Of a DNA stretch of 64,000 nt, positions 21,001-27,325 are shown one piece after another; position 1 is the first letter of the stretch; each line of letters starts with the position of its first letter. The DNA lies in the NCBI GenBank assembly GCA_965199915.1, contig OZ241348.1, positions 2,046,001 to 2,110,000 on the forward strand, read 5' to 3'. The notes under the pieces were generated by a model that worked only from the letters and a program-made list of their open reading frames with translations, searched no databases and was not told the DNA's origin. This DNA comes from VXYL01 sp965199915. Its GTDB lineage: Bacteria; Pseudomonadota; Gammaproteobacteria; Pseudomonadales; Azotimanducaceae. The translations under genes and the position numbers were made by a program.

Positions 21001-22481
21001 GCAACCCGCTGTCGGAGGCGTCGATCCAGCGGCACGTTCCGGCGCTGCGGGAGCGGGGCGTGGCGGTGCTGGCGGGTCTTCCGTCGCCGTGGTTCGCGGC
21101 GTCCGGGGACGCTTCGGGGCGGCGCTCGTTCATGCGTCTGATCAACCGCTCGGAGGTTGCCGGGGAGGCGCTGGTGTGGGGCGTGGACGACGCCGGGGAG
21201 CGGTTCGGCCCGGCGCGGCTGTCCATCGGCGCGGGGCGGACGGCGCACTTCAACTCGGACGACCTGGAGTACGGCAACGCGGCGAAGGGTCTGGCGGACG
21301 GTCTGGGCGCGCCGACGGCCGGAAACTGGCGTCTGGAGGTTCTGTCGACGCTGGACCTGGAGGCGCAGACGTTCCTGCGGGCGTCCGGCGGCCCGCCGTC
21401 GGCGCTGCACGACATGCTGCCGCGGGTTGGCGCAACGCTGCGGGCGGCGTTCCTGCCGGCGGGCCGGGAGCGCTCGCCGGCCGGGGCGCTGCGGGTGTCG
21501 AACCCGGCCGGGTCCGACGCGACGGCGTACGCGTGGGGCGTGGACGAGGCCGGGGTCGGGCGCTTGGCGACCGGGCTGGTCGCGCCGGCGGGGCGGGCGG
21601 TGACGGTGACGGCCTCGGAGCTGGAGCGCTGGCGCATGGGTTCGGGGCGCGGCCTCGGCCGCGGCGCGGGGAACTGGCGTTTGGAGCTGACCGCGCCGTG
21701 GCCGCTTGCGGCGCAGGCGCTGGCGGTCGGCGACGGCGGCCGGACGGGGAACCTGTCGGGGCCGGCGGCGGCGCTGGGTCCGGGCGTTGTGGCGCGGGTG
21801 CCGCTGTTTCCGCCGGCGTCGGCGGCCGGACGGGTCGGCGTGGCGCGGGTGTGGAACCTTGGCGCGGCGGCGGGCGAGGTGCTGGTGACGGCGGTGGACG
21901 ACGCCGGCGTTTCCGCCGGGCCGGTTGCGCTGGCGCTGGAGGCGTTCGCGGCGGCGGAGTTCGACTCGCGCGACTTGGAGGAGGGCGGCGGGCCGCTGCC
22001 GGAGGGCGTTGGGGCGCCGACGCGGGGGTCGTGGCGTCTGGATCTGCGCGCCGGATTCGGCGTGCGGGTCCACGCCCGCGCCGTGGGCGCCGGGGGCTAC
22101 GCGACCGGGCTCTTGGAGGCGGCGCCGCGTTCGGGCGGCGCGGCGCGCGTGTCGATGTTCAATCCGGGTTCGAACCGGACGCAGCGGAGCCTGCTGCGGC
22201 TGGCGAACGACGGCGCGGAGGACGCGATGGCGACCATCGAGGGCGTGGACGACGCCGGGCGCGCCGGCGGGTCGGTGCGCGTGACGGTTCCCGCCGGCGA
22301 GGCGCTGTGGCTGTCGGCGGCGGAGCTGGAGTCCGGCGGCGCCGGCTTCGAGGGTTCCCTCGGCGACGGCGAGGGCAAGTGGCGGCTGACGGTGTCCTCG
22401 GCCGCCCCGCTCGCCGTGATGAGCCTGGTGGAGGACGAGCAGGGCGCCTTGAGCAACCTCTCCACGCCGGGCCGGCGGTAG
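9033..22481 (+). CDS. Giant secreted modular repeat protein (about 4,480 aa)
   Basis: This is a likely cell-surface or secreted adhesin-like protein. A signal peptide (MPSLRAGLLALAAML...AHGQ) begins at codon 49, so either the ATG at 9033 with a strong ribosome site gives a 48-residue leader or translation starts at 9177. In order it has two pre-peptidase C-terminal-like domains (9240-9890), Ig-like putative domains (9900, 12660, 16570, 19885), and nine Calx-beta-like repeats carrying NWDTAQTVTV-type motifs. Five long GLUG-type modules follow a calcium-loop motif DYDADGDGLIEI (10555, 11560, 14345, 15470, 18885). About ten leucine-rich repeats (20220-21070) and four tandem C-terminal repeats of about 110 residues (21080-22478) complete it. 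No type I or autotransporter signal is recognised. The ligand is unknown. Confidence 0.88.
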   Translation: MDVRFGQRSDSPVAALSPPLGSARLLHPPPEISSGRQFRRRGVVTALRMPSLRAGLLALAAMLSTMAHGQDDHGNTRAAATSVTFPSETSGRIDPSTDEDYFSFTLSARTALVIDDGGTSLDTRGWLYNSSGTELASNDNFSGSDQFHIARTLNAGTYYVRVISNTPGATGDYVLRLYATADNHGNTRAAATSVFSHSDTSGVIYSGSDEDYFSFTVTAGSVTIQTTGNTDTLGWLYNSAGTQLATSDDDGTGRNFQIVQTLNAGTYYVRVGSFQTRVGPYTLQIRGPNAPSFGSGSVTNKTYVAASPINEFVVPAASGGDGTITYAASGLPPGLVFDATGTDTNGCPGTEAREVCGTPTTAASAATVTITAQDADADMGAGDRATLTFTVTVTVETPPLGVRVSPNRLSLAEGGSGAYTVVLSGAPTGPVTVGVSSDNPAVTVATSTLTFTQQNWDTAQTVTVTAQGDADAVDEAAAITNAASGGGYNGVSGFVRVGVADDEPSAGTDYDADNDGLIDVDSLAKLNAMRWDVDGDGAPLSGNASSYAAAFPGAASGMGCPDGPDVDQLADACRGYALTADLDFDTDDDGDVDADDEFAGWTPIVGWDAMFDGRGHVISNLKVTGTGNDRGMFSTTTASSTIRALGLADVSVTGSGVRLAALAGTMNGQVQAVYATGQVSGAGGVGGLVAEMQSTSAAIVASYSLVAVECTSNQNWARAGGLAARNDGAITASYAAGAITGECPASVRGGLVSTSSGTVTASYWDTDRTGIADDTDDPPQPPEGLSTTAMQTPTAYSDVYSTWDEQDVDGDGAVDADPWDFGGPRNHPVLKWGGLDPADQRTNYDADGDRLIEISTLAQLNAVRWDLDGDGAPVASATSSYYGAFSDGVFNPSGDGFCAPTTDDADDNDCLGYELANDLDFDTDGDGQTHTGGAGDDGDAYYNADDGWVPIGPNAAPGATTHYRARFDGNGHVIDNLFVKRSRNYSGLFAALSDAAVVTSLGLPDAYVGDGQGTVGMLAGLSRGRVAAVWSSGSVTARGNVGGLVGATQATSTVVASYSTATVVCTQAGAYRAAGGLVGANSASSTIAASYSTGTVTGPCGLRRAFAYNEGTVAASYWDTTLSQIMDDTEDPPQPPEGRTTAALQTPTDYDTVVNSEVLYAAWDDQDVDGDGATGDDDDADPWDFGLSNQHPILKYRGLAAAPQLDAQPDTAPDFGTAMVSNKTFQHGRAIPAFQIPAAGAGNGVLTYAESGLPTGLVFDADGTGSCAGNAPRTVCGTPTATTTAVTVTITVSDSDSNLGNTDQDTLTFTVAVVVPSAAISSPAALAEATLNNATVTVALTNAAFEVGATAANFTLTTNLPGLRVASVATVSAGDTSATLTLGYSGGNFNTVYTLAVTVADAAHTLAGALTTPTANIVPTPSVAVSRTTLTLTEGGSDGTYTVVLGGQPTGNVVVTVTSTDANVATVDTEVATGLQNTLTFTPTSWNTARTVTVSPQDDDDAVDGTATINHAVSPGYGATAASVSVTVEDDETAAIVIDADPATANVADSGPIALVEGATSSTPYTVKLSAQPTGTVTVTVTSTDTAAATVDTDPATGLQDTLSFTTGNWDTAQTAWLTPVDDTDPNSEEVDIRHEANGGGYNGVFAVLRADVADDDVGVIVDTDPNTLGDQLTALSLREGQTRTYTVRLSTLPAGGNVTVVATSANAAITATPGSLTFNAGNWQTARTVTVRAEHDGDRVGEWTDIVNEANGGQYSGETTTVRATAEDDEMSGTDYDADGDFLIEIDSLAKLNAVRWDLNGDGSPAASTSTYQAAFPGSVLAEDMGCLDGPDAGDDGDCAGYELMADLDFDTDGDGDVDADDPNSHANWAPIGGAYTAAFQGNGRTIANLTTNGAGDRGLFGELGTGSSVSNLGLVDVAVTSIGSTRARVGGLAAVVRGTVAAVHVRGGAVSVTSYGNDAFAGGLAGVHAGGVLRACHATAAVSVAGLSVDVGGLVGLSRGAVAASYATGAVSGSAGDAGRFGGLVGRADTTAAVVTNSYATGAVSGVGSSPANGGLVGQNAGGTSTASYWNSETSGQSASALGTALTTAGLQTPTSATGTFAAWDGHDTNDDGTVDAADEAWDFGTAHNYPALKYGGQDPASQRNDYDADGDGLIEISTLAQLHAVRWDLDGDGAPVSTATSSYFAASGTSTFANAVFNAAGTGLACPTTTADADDNDCLGYELLNDLDFDTDGSGATHTSGTGDANDAWNNGGMGWDPIGPATTVTAATHFNARFDGNGKIIANLFVNRARNYSGLFAGLAGDAKVVALGLPDALVRGGGDYVGALVGHNSGFAGAAWSSGSVSSDDDVGGLVGYNYGTLVASYSTAEVVCTSSQPSTRAGGLVGTSHVGSIAASYSTGTVTGNCAILTGLAGTTGIGTIAASYWDTGLSNIAGNPPLGRSTAALQAATDYDTLVGDPGEAIYATWDDQDVDGDGATGDDDDADPWDFGRPNQHPILKYRGLAAAPQLDAQPDTAPAFATSTLAAMTFPGGVAIQPFQLPTVTAGNGAYAYTPAGLPAGLSLGLPNCATARTVCGTPTAATSTTVTVTVDDGDSNQGPGDRDAVTFMVTVPAASARIAGTVPPSLTETNLHGATVRVELSGTVFDARIAPSGFALETAPMINGLSIASAIRTSDTEASLRLRFTGDFADQATLLVRVLAATHRFGGDQETGTVAVMPAAQVMLSAPELTLEEEPGATNANVGTYTVVLTGQPPGPATVTPASSNGDVTTSGALSFTTTSWNTPQTVTVTAGRDDDAVDDVAHITHAVQGIPGVSSGPRVRVAVNDDDVQGLTLDAATLTASGVTEGMTATYTAVLDTEPTGPVSVAVSGGGGAVAVDADSGAPGDQATLLFNAANWDTPQTVTARALEDDDGADGSATLTHDPSGADYGGVESVDVTFAVTDDDAKGATPSATALTVQENGAASYALVLSTEPVGGPVSVAVASSATSTVAASPPALMFTAENWDVPQTITLSGVDDANTTDDSATVGHTPTGADYGSGVTIADVAVTVADDDAAGLKVAPTSLTVAEGATATYTVRLNVAPTGTTTVTVGGATAKVTADADTNTPGDQTALSFDATNWDTARTVTVAAAADADGADETVGLTHAVAGTGDYASVSLARRPGVAVRVEDGETAGVVVAPESLTIDEGGTATYEVSLSAPPASGTSTVAIAASGAAGLTVATSPLLFDAANWDTAQTVTVTAVADHDRLTDAEGVLTHGVTGYGAVTAGPDVRVAVRNTTVDHDADADGLIEVDSLAKLNAMRWDLDGDGTSATTSYAAVFPNPRGGAVCPTAVSGVACAGFELTADLDFDTDGDGRTWTEAGGVLTGDDGDDYDNGGFGWTPVGTDAATPFAGRFDGNGRIVRNLFVNGGGANYRGLFGVVSGRLAAVGLADARVRGAHGAGALVGFASAGARVAGSWSTGAVSGATSAGGLVGRVQTGARVAASYSTAAVECRNAAAGHAGGLVGGGSGTTTVATSWSAGAVTGACPNKGGLVGGGAAATASYWDATTSGIPDDADLDAPEGLSTAELKRPTDYDGVYANWNIDLDGDYEADDPWNFGTSSQYPSLKWGGFDATEQFVGVLAFASGVPGRSFAVGRAIALFEVPAAVGGEGTVRYAARGLPPGLWFDADGRGQCGLPRSVCGTPSEAGTWTATVTARDGAGATAALTFPVEVVADGDVDADAGPPAVVPDPALREAVARALGVEASSLTEGDLLALSSLSAAWSGVSSLAGLSAASNLRRLELGGNAVADLSELSGLRLLEHLDLSDNAVSDLSELSGLTRLETLLLSGNRVSDLSPLRGMVGLRSLFLDGNAVSDLAPVVFLESLEELSLSGNPLVGLSPLCALRGLKRLWLAGSGLSDLSELSCLTGLERLWLADNAVADAGPLRGMRALEWLDLERNAVSGVGPLRRLRALTRLRLGSNRVSDAGPLAANDGLAAGDVAGLRGNPLSEASIQRHVPALRERGVAVLAGLPSPWFAASGDASGRRSFMRLINRSEVAGEALVWGVDDAGERFGPARLSIGAGRTAHFNSDDLEYGNAAKGLADGLGAPTAGNWRLEVLSTLDLEAQTFLRASGGPPSALHDMLPRVGATLRAAFLPAGRERSPAGALRVSNPAGSDATAYAWGVDEAGVGRLATGLVAPAGRAVTVTASELERWRMGSGRGLGRGAGNWRLELTAPWPLAAQALAVGDGGRTGNLSGPAAALGPGVVARVPLFPPASAAGRVGVARVWNLGAAAGEVLVTAVDDAGVSAGPVALALEAFAAAEFDSRDLEEGGGPLPEGVGAPTRGSWRLDLRAGFGVRVHARAVGAGGYATGLLEAAPRSGGAARVSMFNPGSNRTQRSLLRLANDGAEDAMATIEGVDDAGRAGGSVRVTVPAGEALWLSAAELESGGAGFEGSLGDGEGKWRLTVSSAAPLAVMSLVEDEQGALSNLSTPGRR
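9113..9122 (+). repeat. Run of ten C bases inside the giant gene's leader
   Basis: Ten consecutive C bases lie between the well-supported ATG at 9033 and the signal peptide at 9177. If translation starts at 9033, gain or loss of one base would shift the frame of the whole 13 kb gene. A tract of this kind is typical of phase-variable surface genes and is also a common site of assembly error. Confidence 0.7.
11546..12700 (+). repeat. Duplicated GLUG plus Ig-like unit, copy 1
   Basis: This stretch of the giant gene is closely similar, in places identical, to 15451-16620. Both copies run from the DYDADGD motif through the GLUG module to DDQDVDGDGATGDDDDADPW and the start of the Ig-like domain (PQLDAQPDTAP). 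It points to recent duplication or gene conversion inside the gene. Confidence 0.7.
15451..16620 (+). repeat. Duplicated GLUG plus Ig-like unit, copy 2
   Basis: This is the second copy of the unit at 11546-12700. The end segment around 16440-16600 is almost base-for-base the same as 12520-12680. Confidence 0.7.
20220..21070 (+). repeat. Leucine-rich repeat block in the giant protein
   Basis: About ten repeats of roughly 22 residues have the pattern LxxLxLSxNxVSDLSxLxGL, as in bacterial leucine-rich repeat proteins. Such blocks form curved binding surfaces. The block sits between the last Ig-like domain and the four C-terminal repeats. Confidence 0.85.
21080..22478 (+). repeat. Four tandem C-terminal repeats of the giant protein
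   Basis: Four units of roughly 110 residues share a conserved course: a hydrophobic strand with LRLxN or similar, GVDDAG, a Ser/Asp-Leu-Glu turn (DLE, ELE), G-x-W-R-L and an alanine-rich strand. I do not know a family name. The position suggests a cell-envelope anchoring or secretion role, but that is inference. Confidence 0.7.
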
Positions 22482-22722
22482 CGCCGCCGCCACGCCGGAT
22501 AAGCGGCACTTGTGCGTGCATCCGGTCCACGCCAACGGGGACTCCGGTGTCGTGGGCACGCGGGGCGCAGGTCATCGCCGACTTTGGTTGGCGGATCGGT
22601 CCTGAACGGGGGCGCATCCGGGCGAGCCGACATTGGTCACACCGCCGGCCCGCGCCAACTGTCACCGCACATGACTTTGGCGCTACGCTGTCTCTACTGG
22701 CTACGAGGGTACCTACTAAACG

Positions 22723-24534
22723 ATGCGCCTTTCGCGCCTGCTCGCTTGCGGATGCGTGGCCGTTACGCCGTTGTTCGCCACCGCGGCGACTGTGCCGGAC
22801 GCGCCGGCGGTCGATCCGCTTGTGGAGCGGTACACGCAGTTGGACATCCGCGACTTCGAGAAATACACCGACGCGGAGATCAACGACGCGGTTTTCGCCG
22901 GCATCCACAGCGAAAACCCCAAGATTGTCGAGCTCACGGTGGGGGCGTTGGCCGGCAACGCGATCGTTCGGACAGCGCGCCGCGGGCGCGGAGGCGACAA
23001 GAAACTTCAAGCCACCGCGGTCAAGAAAAGGGATCTCCGCGCCGTGCCCGGGCTGAGGGATTTCCTCATCGCCTACGCTAGGAATGGCTTCGCGGAAAAC
23101 GGGCGTGAAGACACTGACGAACTCGACTTCGTCGACATGTTCGGCGAACATGTGTGGCGGTTCGTGTTCCTAATCTTGGTGGAACTCTATCCTCAGGATC
23201 CGGATGTGTACGCGCTGTTTGACGAGAGCTACAACGACCAGAACGTGCCCATCAACCTCCTCAACACCGGCTTGTTCTTCCACGAGGCCGCGGACGAGAG
23301 CCGCATCGCCGCGCTTTCCGCCGGCGAGGGCGTGGCGGCGGAGGCGGCGGAGGGGTTGGCGATGTCCGGCTCGGGGCGGGGGCTGGAAGCGCTGCGCCGC
23401 AGCCTTTGGCGGCGGGATTTCGCCCTGCCGGCCATCGCCGAGGCGCTGGTCGTTCTCGACCCGTCCGAGGTGGCCGGTTTGCGCGGTCTGGACGCGGACG
23501 ATTCCGGTCTGACGTCGGATCTGCGCTATTCGCTCGAAGGAGTGATCGCGCAGGCGGAGCTGGCGGCCGGCCCGACCGCGGGACGCGGCGGGTTGATGCC
23601 GCCGGGCGGCGCGCCGCTTGCGGGAGGGAGCGGCATCGCGCCCCGCCAAGCGGTGCGAACCGACGCCGACGGCGTGCCCTTGGCAGCGAACGGCGCGCTC
23701 GTGGAGGCCCCGCTCGAACAGGCCCTGCAGCTCTACGACCGCTACTTCGATTCGCACGTCAACGCCGCCGTCGCGGCCGGCATCGGCAGCGGCGACGCGC
23801 GGGTGGTGGAGCAGACGGTGCTGACGTTGGGGTCGTACTCCATGATGGTGGCGCTGCGCGACTGGCCGGTGTTCGGCTTGGAGCGAGGCGAGGCGGTGCG
23901 CAAAGTCGCGGATCCGCGCATTCGGCGCCTGAACAGGGTGCCGGGGCTGCGCGCCTTCCTGATCGACTACGCGAAGGCCGGCATGGACGACGACGCCTGC
24001 CGGGCGGTGGGCGCGTTGGGACGCCGGCAGCCGCGCCCGGCGTGGATGCAGGCGCTCACGCCGCTGGCGGTGTTCTTTCCGGGGCATGCGGAGGTGGAGC
24101 GGTTGCTGCTGCGCTTCGGGGAGTGTCTGGAGCGGGCCGGCGTGGGGCAGAGCATCCTGCCGCTGCTCGGCATCGGCATGTTCCGCTCGGACGCGGTGGT
24201 GCGCTGGCACATCGACAAGCTGCCGCATCCGCATCCGACGAAGGCGCGCTGGGCGGCGCGCGGGCTGGCCAGGTTCCTGACCGACCGCGGCCTCGCGGCG
24301 CTGGTGGCGAACCTGTCGCGGCGGGACGAGGCGCTGGCGGACGTCGTGGAGGCGGTGGCGGCGCACGGCTTCCGCGCCACGCCGCACCTGCCCAAGCTGG
24401 CCGCCTTGGAGGGCCGGCTGGCCGCGTTGCCGCCGGAAGCCCGCGAACGCATCGCGTCCGCCACGGCCAAGATCGCCACGTTGGACAAGTTGCAAACGCG
24501 GCGCGACGCGCCCGCCGACTTCCCCGCGGATTGA
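22723..24534 (+). CDS. Secreted protein with internal duplication, unknown function
   Basis: The 603-residue product starts with a signal peptide (MRLSRLLACGCVAVTPLFATAA). Two halves are related. The segment around residues 35-125 (ending VPGLRDFLIAYARNGF) and that around 343-425 (ending VPGLRAFLIDYAKAGM) align throughout. The rest is alanine- and leucine-rich helix of HEAT-like character. I do not recognise a named family. The gene lies 241 bp after the giant protein on the same strand, and the two could be expressed together; the gap holds no clear terminator. Its start codon context (GATGCGCCTTTCGC) is identical to that of the remnant at 7069. Confidence 0.75.
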   Translation: MRLSRLLACGCVAVTPLFATAATVPDAPAVDPLVERYTQLDIRDFEKYTDAEINDAVFAGIHSENPKIVELTVGALAGNAIVRTARRGRGGDKKLQATAVKKRDLRAVPGLRDFLIAYARNGFAENGREDTDELDFVDMFGEHVWRFVFLILVELYPQDPDVYALFDESYNDQNVPINLLNTGLFFHEAADESRIAALSAGEGVAAEAAEGLAMSGSGRGLEALRRSLWRRDFALPAIAEALVVLDPSEVAGLRGLDADDSGLTSDLRYSLEGVIAQAELAAGPTAGRGGLMPPGGAPLAGGSGIAPRQAVRTDADGVPLAANGALVEAPLEQALQLYDRYFDSHVNAAVAAGIGSGDARVVEQTVLTLGSYSMMVALRDWPVFGLERGEAVRKVADPRIRRLNRVPGLRAFLIDYAKAGMDDDACRAVGALGRRQPRPAWMQALTPLAVFFPGHAEVERLLLRFGECLERAGVGQSILPLLGIGMFRSDAVVRWHIDKLPHPHPTKARWAARGLARFLTDRGLAALVANLSRRDEALADVVEAVAAHGFRATPHLPKLAALEGRLAALPPEARERIASATAKIATLDKLQTRRDAPADFPAD

Positions 24535-24673
24535 CTTCGCGGGCGATCTTCACCAATAGTGTTCAACCGTCGCGGGAGCATGTTCCCGCGACCGCAACCG
24601 CGAAGAGGCGCCGCTTCTGATTTGGGGCGTTGCTGCAAGCGGATGCGCCGTTCAGCACGCAAGGGGGCGGGAT

Positions 24674-25567
24674 TTGGCACGGTGGGATCAACCGAACGAT
24701 CGCGGCATTCCGGATTGGTTCTGGACGGCGGTGGAGACGCCGGCGCGGAACCGCGTCGTGGAAGTGGACGAATGCGACGTCTGCTATCAGATCTGGGGCG
24801 ACGCAACGAAGCCGGCAATGCTGTTGATTCACGGCATGAACGCGCACCGCCGCTGGTGGGATTTCATCGCGCCGCGACTTTTGGACGACTACCGGGTGGC
24901 GGCGCTGGACCTCACCGGCATGGGCGATTCGGACTACCGCTACGCCTACGACGCCGAAACCTACGCCCGCGAGATCGTCGCTGTTTGCGACGATGCCGGC
25001 TTCGACGAGCGGGTCGTGGTTGTCGGCCACAGCTTCGGCGGCGTGATTGCCGTCAAGGCGGCGAATCTGTTTGCGCGGCGGTTCGGCGCCCTCGTGCTGG
25101 TGGATTCCGGCATGCGACACCCGGACGAGCCCGAACCGGAGCAGCCGCCGCTTGGCGGCGGCCGCGCCAAGGCGTATCCGGACCGCGAGACCGCCGAGGC
25201 GCGTTTCCGACTGTTTCCGCCGCAGCCTTGCGCGAACGACTACATCCTCGCCTACATCGCCAAGCACTCGCTGATGCGGCTCGACGGCGGCGGCTGGGCG
25301 TGGAAGTTCGACGCAGAGCTGCCGCTCACGCTCAAGGGCGCCGAGCGGGCGCCGAAGGACTACGAGGATCTTCGCGTGCCAACGGGCATCGTCTACGGTG
25401 CGCGGAGCGCTTCGTGTACGCCGCGAACCGTGGCGCACACCGTGGGGCTGATAGCGGGCGAGGTGCCCGTGGCGGAAGTGGCCGACGCCCGCCACCATGT
25501 GTTCCTGGACCAGCCCCTCGCCTTCATCGACGCGCTGCGCGACGTGGCGGGCAAGCTCCAAGGCTGA
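24674..25567 (+). CDS. Alpha/beta hydrolase
   Basis: The 297-residue protein has the full alpha/beta-hydrolase plan. The oxyanion turn is in LLIHGMN, the nucleophile elbow is GHSFGG with Ser120, and a histidine occurs near the end (DARHHVFLDQP). DLTGMGDSD is the usual strand-turn after the first core strands. No signal peptide is present, so it is cytoplasmic. The start is a TTG at 24674 behind AAGGGGGCGGG; the next in-frame ATG would remove the first core strand. Substrate is unknown; esterases, dehalogenases and peptidases share this fold. Confidence 0.85.
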   Translation: MARWDQPNDRGIPDWFWTAVETPARNRVVEVDECDVCYQIWGDATKPAMLLIHGMNAHRRWWDFIAPRLLDDYRVAALDLTGMGDSDYRYAYDAETYAREIVAVCDDAGFDERVVVVGHSFGGVIAVKAANLFARRFGALVLVDSGMRHPDEPEPEQPPLGGGRAKAYPDRETAEARFRLFPPQPCANDYILAYIAKHSLMRLDGGGWAWKFDAELPLTLKGAERAPKDYEDLRVPTGIVYGARSASCTPRTVAHTVGLIAGEVPVAEVADARHHVFLDQPLAFIDALRDVAGKLQG

Positions 25568-25633
25568 TTATCGGCTTCCCGCCAGCGTACTCCTCAAGGA
25601 CGCCGCGGTTTCTTGGCCCCCTCACAACGCGCC

Positions 25634-25675
25634 GAGTTTGCGCAGCAAACTCCAACGCGCCCAACAGGGCGCGCC
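25634..25675. repeat. Dispersed hairpin repeat, copy between convergent genes
   Basis: Two adjoining hairpins are seen: GAGTTTGCGCAGCAAACTC and GCGCCC-AACA-GGGCGC. The same pair occurs at 33345-33402 and, inverted, at 32791-32844. Here it lies between the stops of the hydrolase and a lipoprotein gene and may serve as a two-way terminator. Confidence 0.65.
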
Positions 25676-26355
25676 TAGGCAGGGGCGAGAAACGCCTTCA
25701 GTTGCTCGGAGAGGTTGGCGCACGCTTTCTGCCGCACCCGGGCGATGAACGGCAGCGGCACCACCACCGCCGGCACGAAGCTGGTGCCGGTGGCTTCGGA
25801 ACTCAAGGCGCCAACGCTGGTGCCTTCGTGGACGTCCCACACCGACGCTTCGTAGTTGGCGCCGTTTTCCCAGGAGAGAAATCCGAAGCACGCCGGGATG
25901 CCGCCGGTGACCACCGTGCATTGCAGCGTGCCGCTCTCGTCCGACCGTTGCGTGGTGCCCTCTATCCAGACCAGGTAGCGGACGCCGATTTCGCGGATGC
26001 GCGAGGCGATGATCGGGCGGTTGATGACTGCCGCCAAGTCCTGCATGTTCAGCGGCGCGGTGCGCGGCTCGAACCACGGGAAGGTCGCGTCCATGAAGTC
26101 CTGCTCGGTGAGCACCGGCACGGCGTTGGCGCCGGAGTTGACGGCGCCGCTCACGCACGAGACGAACTCGTCCTCGGTCTCGCCTTGCGTCTTGTGCTTG
26201 CGCGACAGGATCACGATGGCGTCGTCGCCCAGGTTGGTGGGCGCTTGACGCATCTCTTGCACGGTGGACTGCACGCCGCAGCCGGCGGCGAGGCCCGCGA
26301 GCCCCGCGGCGGCCGCGCGCCCAAGCCAAATCGCACGCTGCGACAATTTGCTCAT
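25675..26355 (-). CDS. Putative lipoprotein, unknown function
   Basis: The 226-residue product begins MSKLSQRAIWLGRAAA and has a lipobox-like LAAGC near residue 26, so it is probably a lipoprotein facing the periplasm or outer membrane. Beyond the lipid anchor there are a handful of cysteines and a hydrophobic C-terminal stretch (FVPAVVVPLPFI). I do not recognise the family. Its ATG overlaps the stop of the preceding lipoprotein gene by four bases, so the two are translated together and may form a pair. A GC-rich hairpin repeat abuts the stop codon. Confidence 0.75.
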   Translation of the reverse strand: MSKLSQRAIWLGRAAAAGLAGLAAGCGVQSTVQEMRQAPTNLGDDAIVILSRKHKTQGETEDEFVSCVSGAVNSGANAVPVLTEQDFMDATFPWFEPRTAPLNMQDLAAVINRPIIASRIREIGVRYLVWIEGTTQRSDESGTLQCTVVTGGIPACFGFLSWENGANYEASVWDVHEGTSVGALSSEATGTSFVPAVVVPLPFIARVRQKACANLSEQLKAFLAPA

Positions 26356-27113
26356 GGACCTCCTCCACTTTCCTCTGCCTTCTGGGCCGGGCCACCGGCG
26401 GCAACTTGGATGTTGTCGCGCAACTCGAAGGCAAGCACCGCGGCGGCGTCGCGCAAGGCCCAGATGGTGGCGGCGTTCAAGCGCTCCGTGGGGTCGCCGC
26501 CGCTGCGGTTGCTGGCCTTCCCGTAGCCGATGAGCGGCCATTCCTTGCGCACCGTGCCGTCGGCGTCGAACAGCCGCACCCGGTAGCGAATCCACACCTC
26601 GTAGAAATCCGTATTGGTCTGCTTGGGGGTGGAAAACTGCACTTGGTCGATGGCGGGAGCGAGCACGCCGTCCACTGGACCGTCGCCACCGTCCGCCCGC
26701 TGGAACGCGACCGGCGGGGCCGCCGCCTCATCCTGCTCGGCGTCGCTTGGCGCGGCGTTGCCGGGGCTGTCCGCCGCGGATGCGGCGTCGCGCTCCATCG
26801 GCACCACGCGCTGGAACATCGCGTCGAACACTTGGGTGAACACGGGCGCTTGCGAGGCCCCGATGTCTATGGTGTAGTCGCCGCTGTCCACCTCTTCGCG
26901 ATGCACGTAGTTGGTCAGCGCGTCTTCGTAGTACACCCCCATGCGGGCACCGAGCGGCTCGACCAGCGGGCGCGGCACGCTGACGTCCACCAGCACGGAA
27001 GCGCCGCTCGTGCAACCGGCGCTGGCCAGCATCGCCAATGCCGCGATCGCCGCGGCCAGCCCGCCGCGCCGCCGCGTCACCCGCGGCAAACCGCTCTGCA
27101 AGCGTCTGAACAT
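26352..27113 (-). CDS. Putative lipoprotein, unknown function
   Basis: The 253-residue product has a basic start (MFRRLQ...RRR), a hydrophobic stretch and a clear lipobox LASAGC, followed by a periplasmic domain. The middle contains a low-complexity Ala/Asp/Glu segment. The C-terminal part (YEVWIRYRVRLFD...WPLIGYGKA) has alternating strands like small envelope lipoproteins. No family is recognised with confidence. It is translationally coupled to the next lipoprotein gene by a four-base overlap. The ATG at 27113 was preferred over a longer frame because it places the signal peptide at the N-terminus. Confidence 0.75.
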   Translation of the reverse strand: MFRRLQSGLPRVTRRRGGLAAAIAALAMLASAGCTSGASVLVDVSVPRPLVEPLGARMGVYYEDALTNYVHREEVDSGDYTIDIGASQAPVFTQVFDAMFQRVVPMERDAASAADSPGNAAPSDAEQDEAAAPPVAFQRADGGDGPVDGVLAPAIDQVQFSTPKQTNTDFYEVWIRYRVRLFDADGTVRKEWPLIGYGKASNRSGGDPTERLNAATIWALRDAAAVLAFELRDNIQVAAGGPAQKAEESGGGP

Positions 27114-27205
27114 GGGCTTACTGTAACCCAACAAGGGCGGCGCGGTGGCCGGCGCAAGACGCCGCTTGCGAGGGGCCGCTTGGGCGCGCCCCACGCCGAG
27201 CGCAA

Positions 27206-27325
27206 CTACGGTCGCGATCTGATCCCCGAAATCCGAGTCTCGGTGTGGAAATAGGTTGGCAGGCTTGCAAGGGCGTCGCGCACGTCGCGATAGAGCTCGT
27301 GGTGTTCAGGACTTGCCACATTCAT
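27206..27325 (-). pseudogene. Stub of a possible restriction endonuclease gene
   Basis: An ATG at 27325, overlapping the 3' end of the methyltransferase gene by 20 bases, opens only 39 codons (MNVASPEHHELYRDVRDA then LASLPTYFHTETRISGI) before a TAG at 27206. The position and overlap are those of a restriction partner gene. The sequence resembles the amino end of some type II restriction enzymes as I remember them, but the rest is missing. Treat the assignment as inference. Confidence 0.4.

Noticed and set aside
9747..22559. A 4,270-codon open frame on the minus strand opposite the giant gene
   Set aside because: It mirrors the codon phase of the real gene, is Arg/His/Gly-rich without domains, and arises from the high GC bias at third codon positions. 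A similar mirror frame opposite the carboxylase (3535-7083) was rejected for the same reason.
22482..22722. A gene between the giant protein and the duplicated-half protein
   Set aside because: The open frames there are short, lack ribosome sites and show no protein-like pattern.
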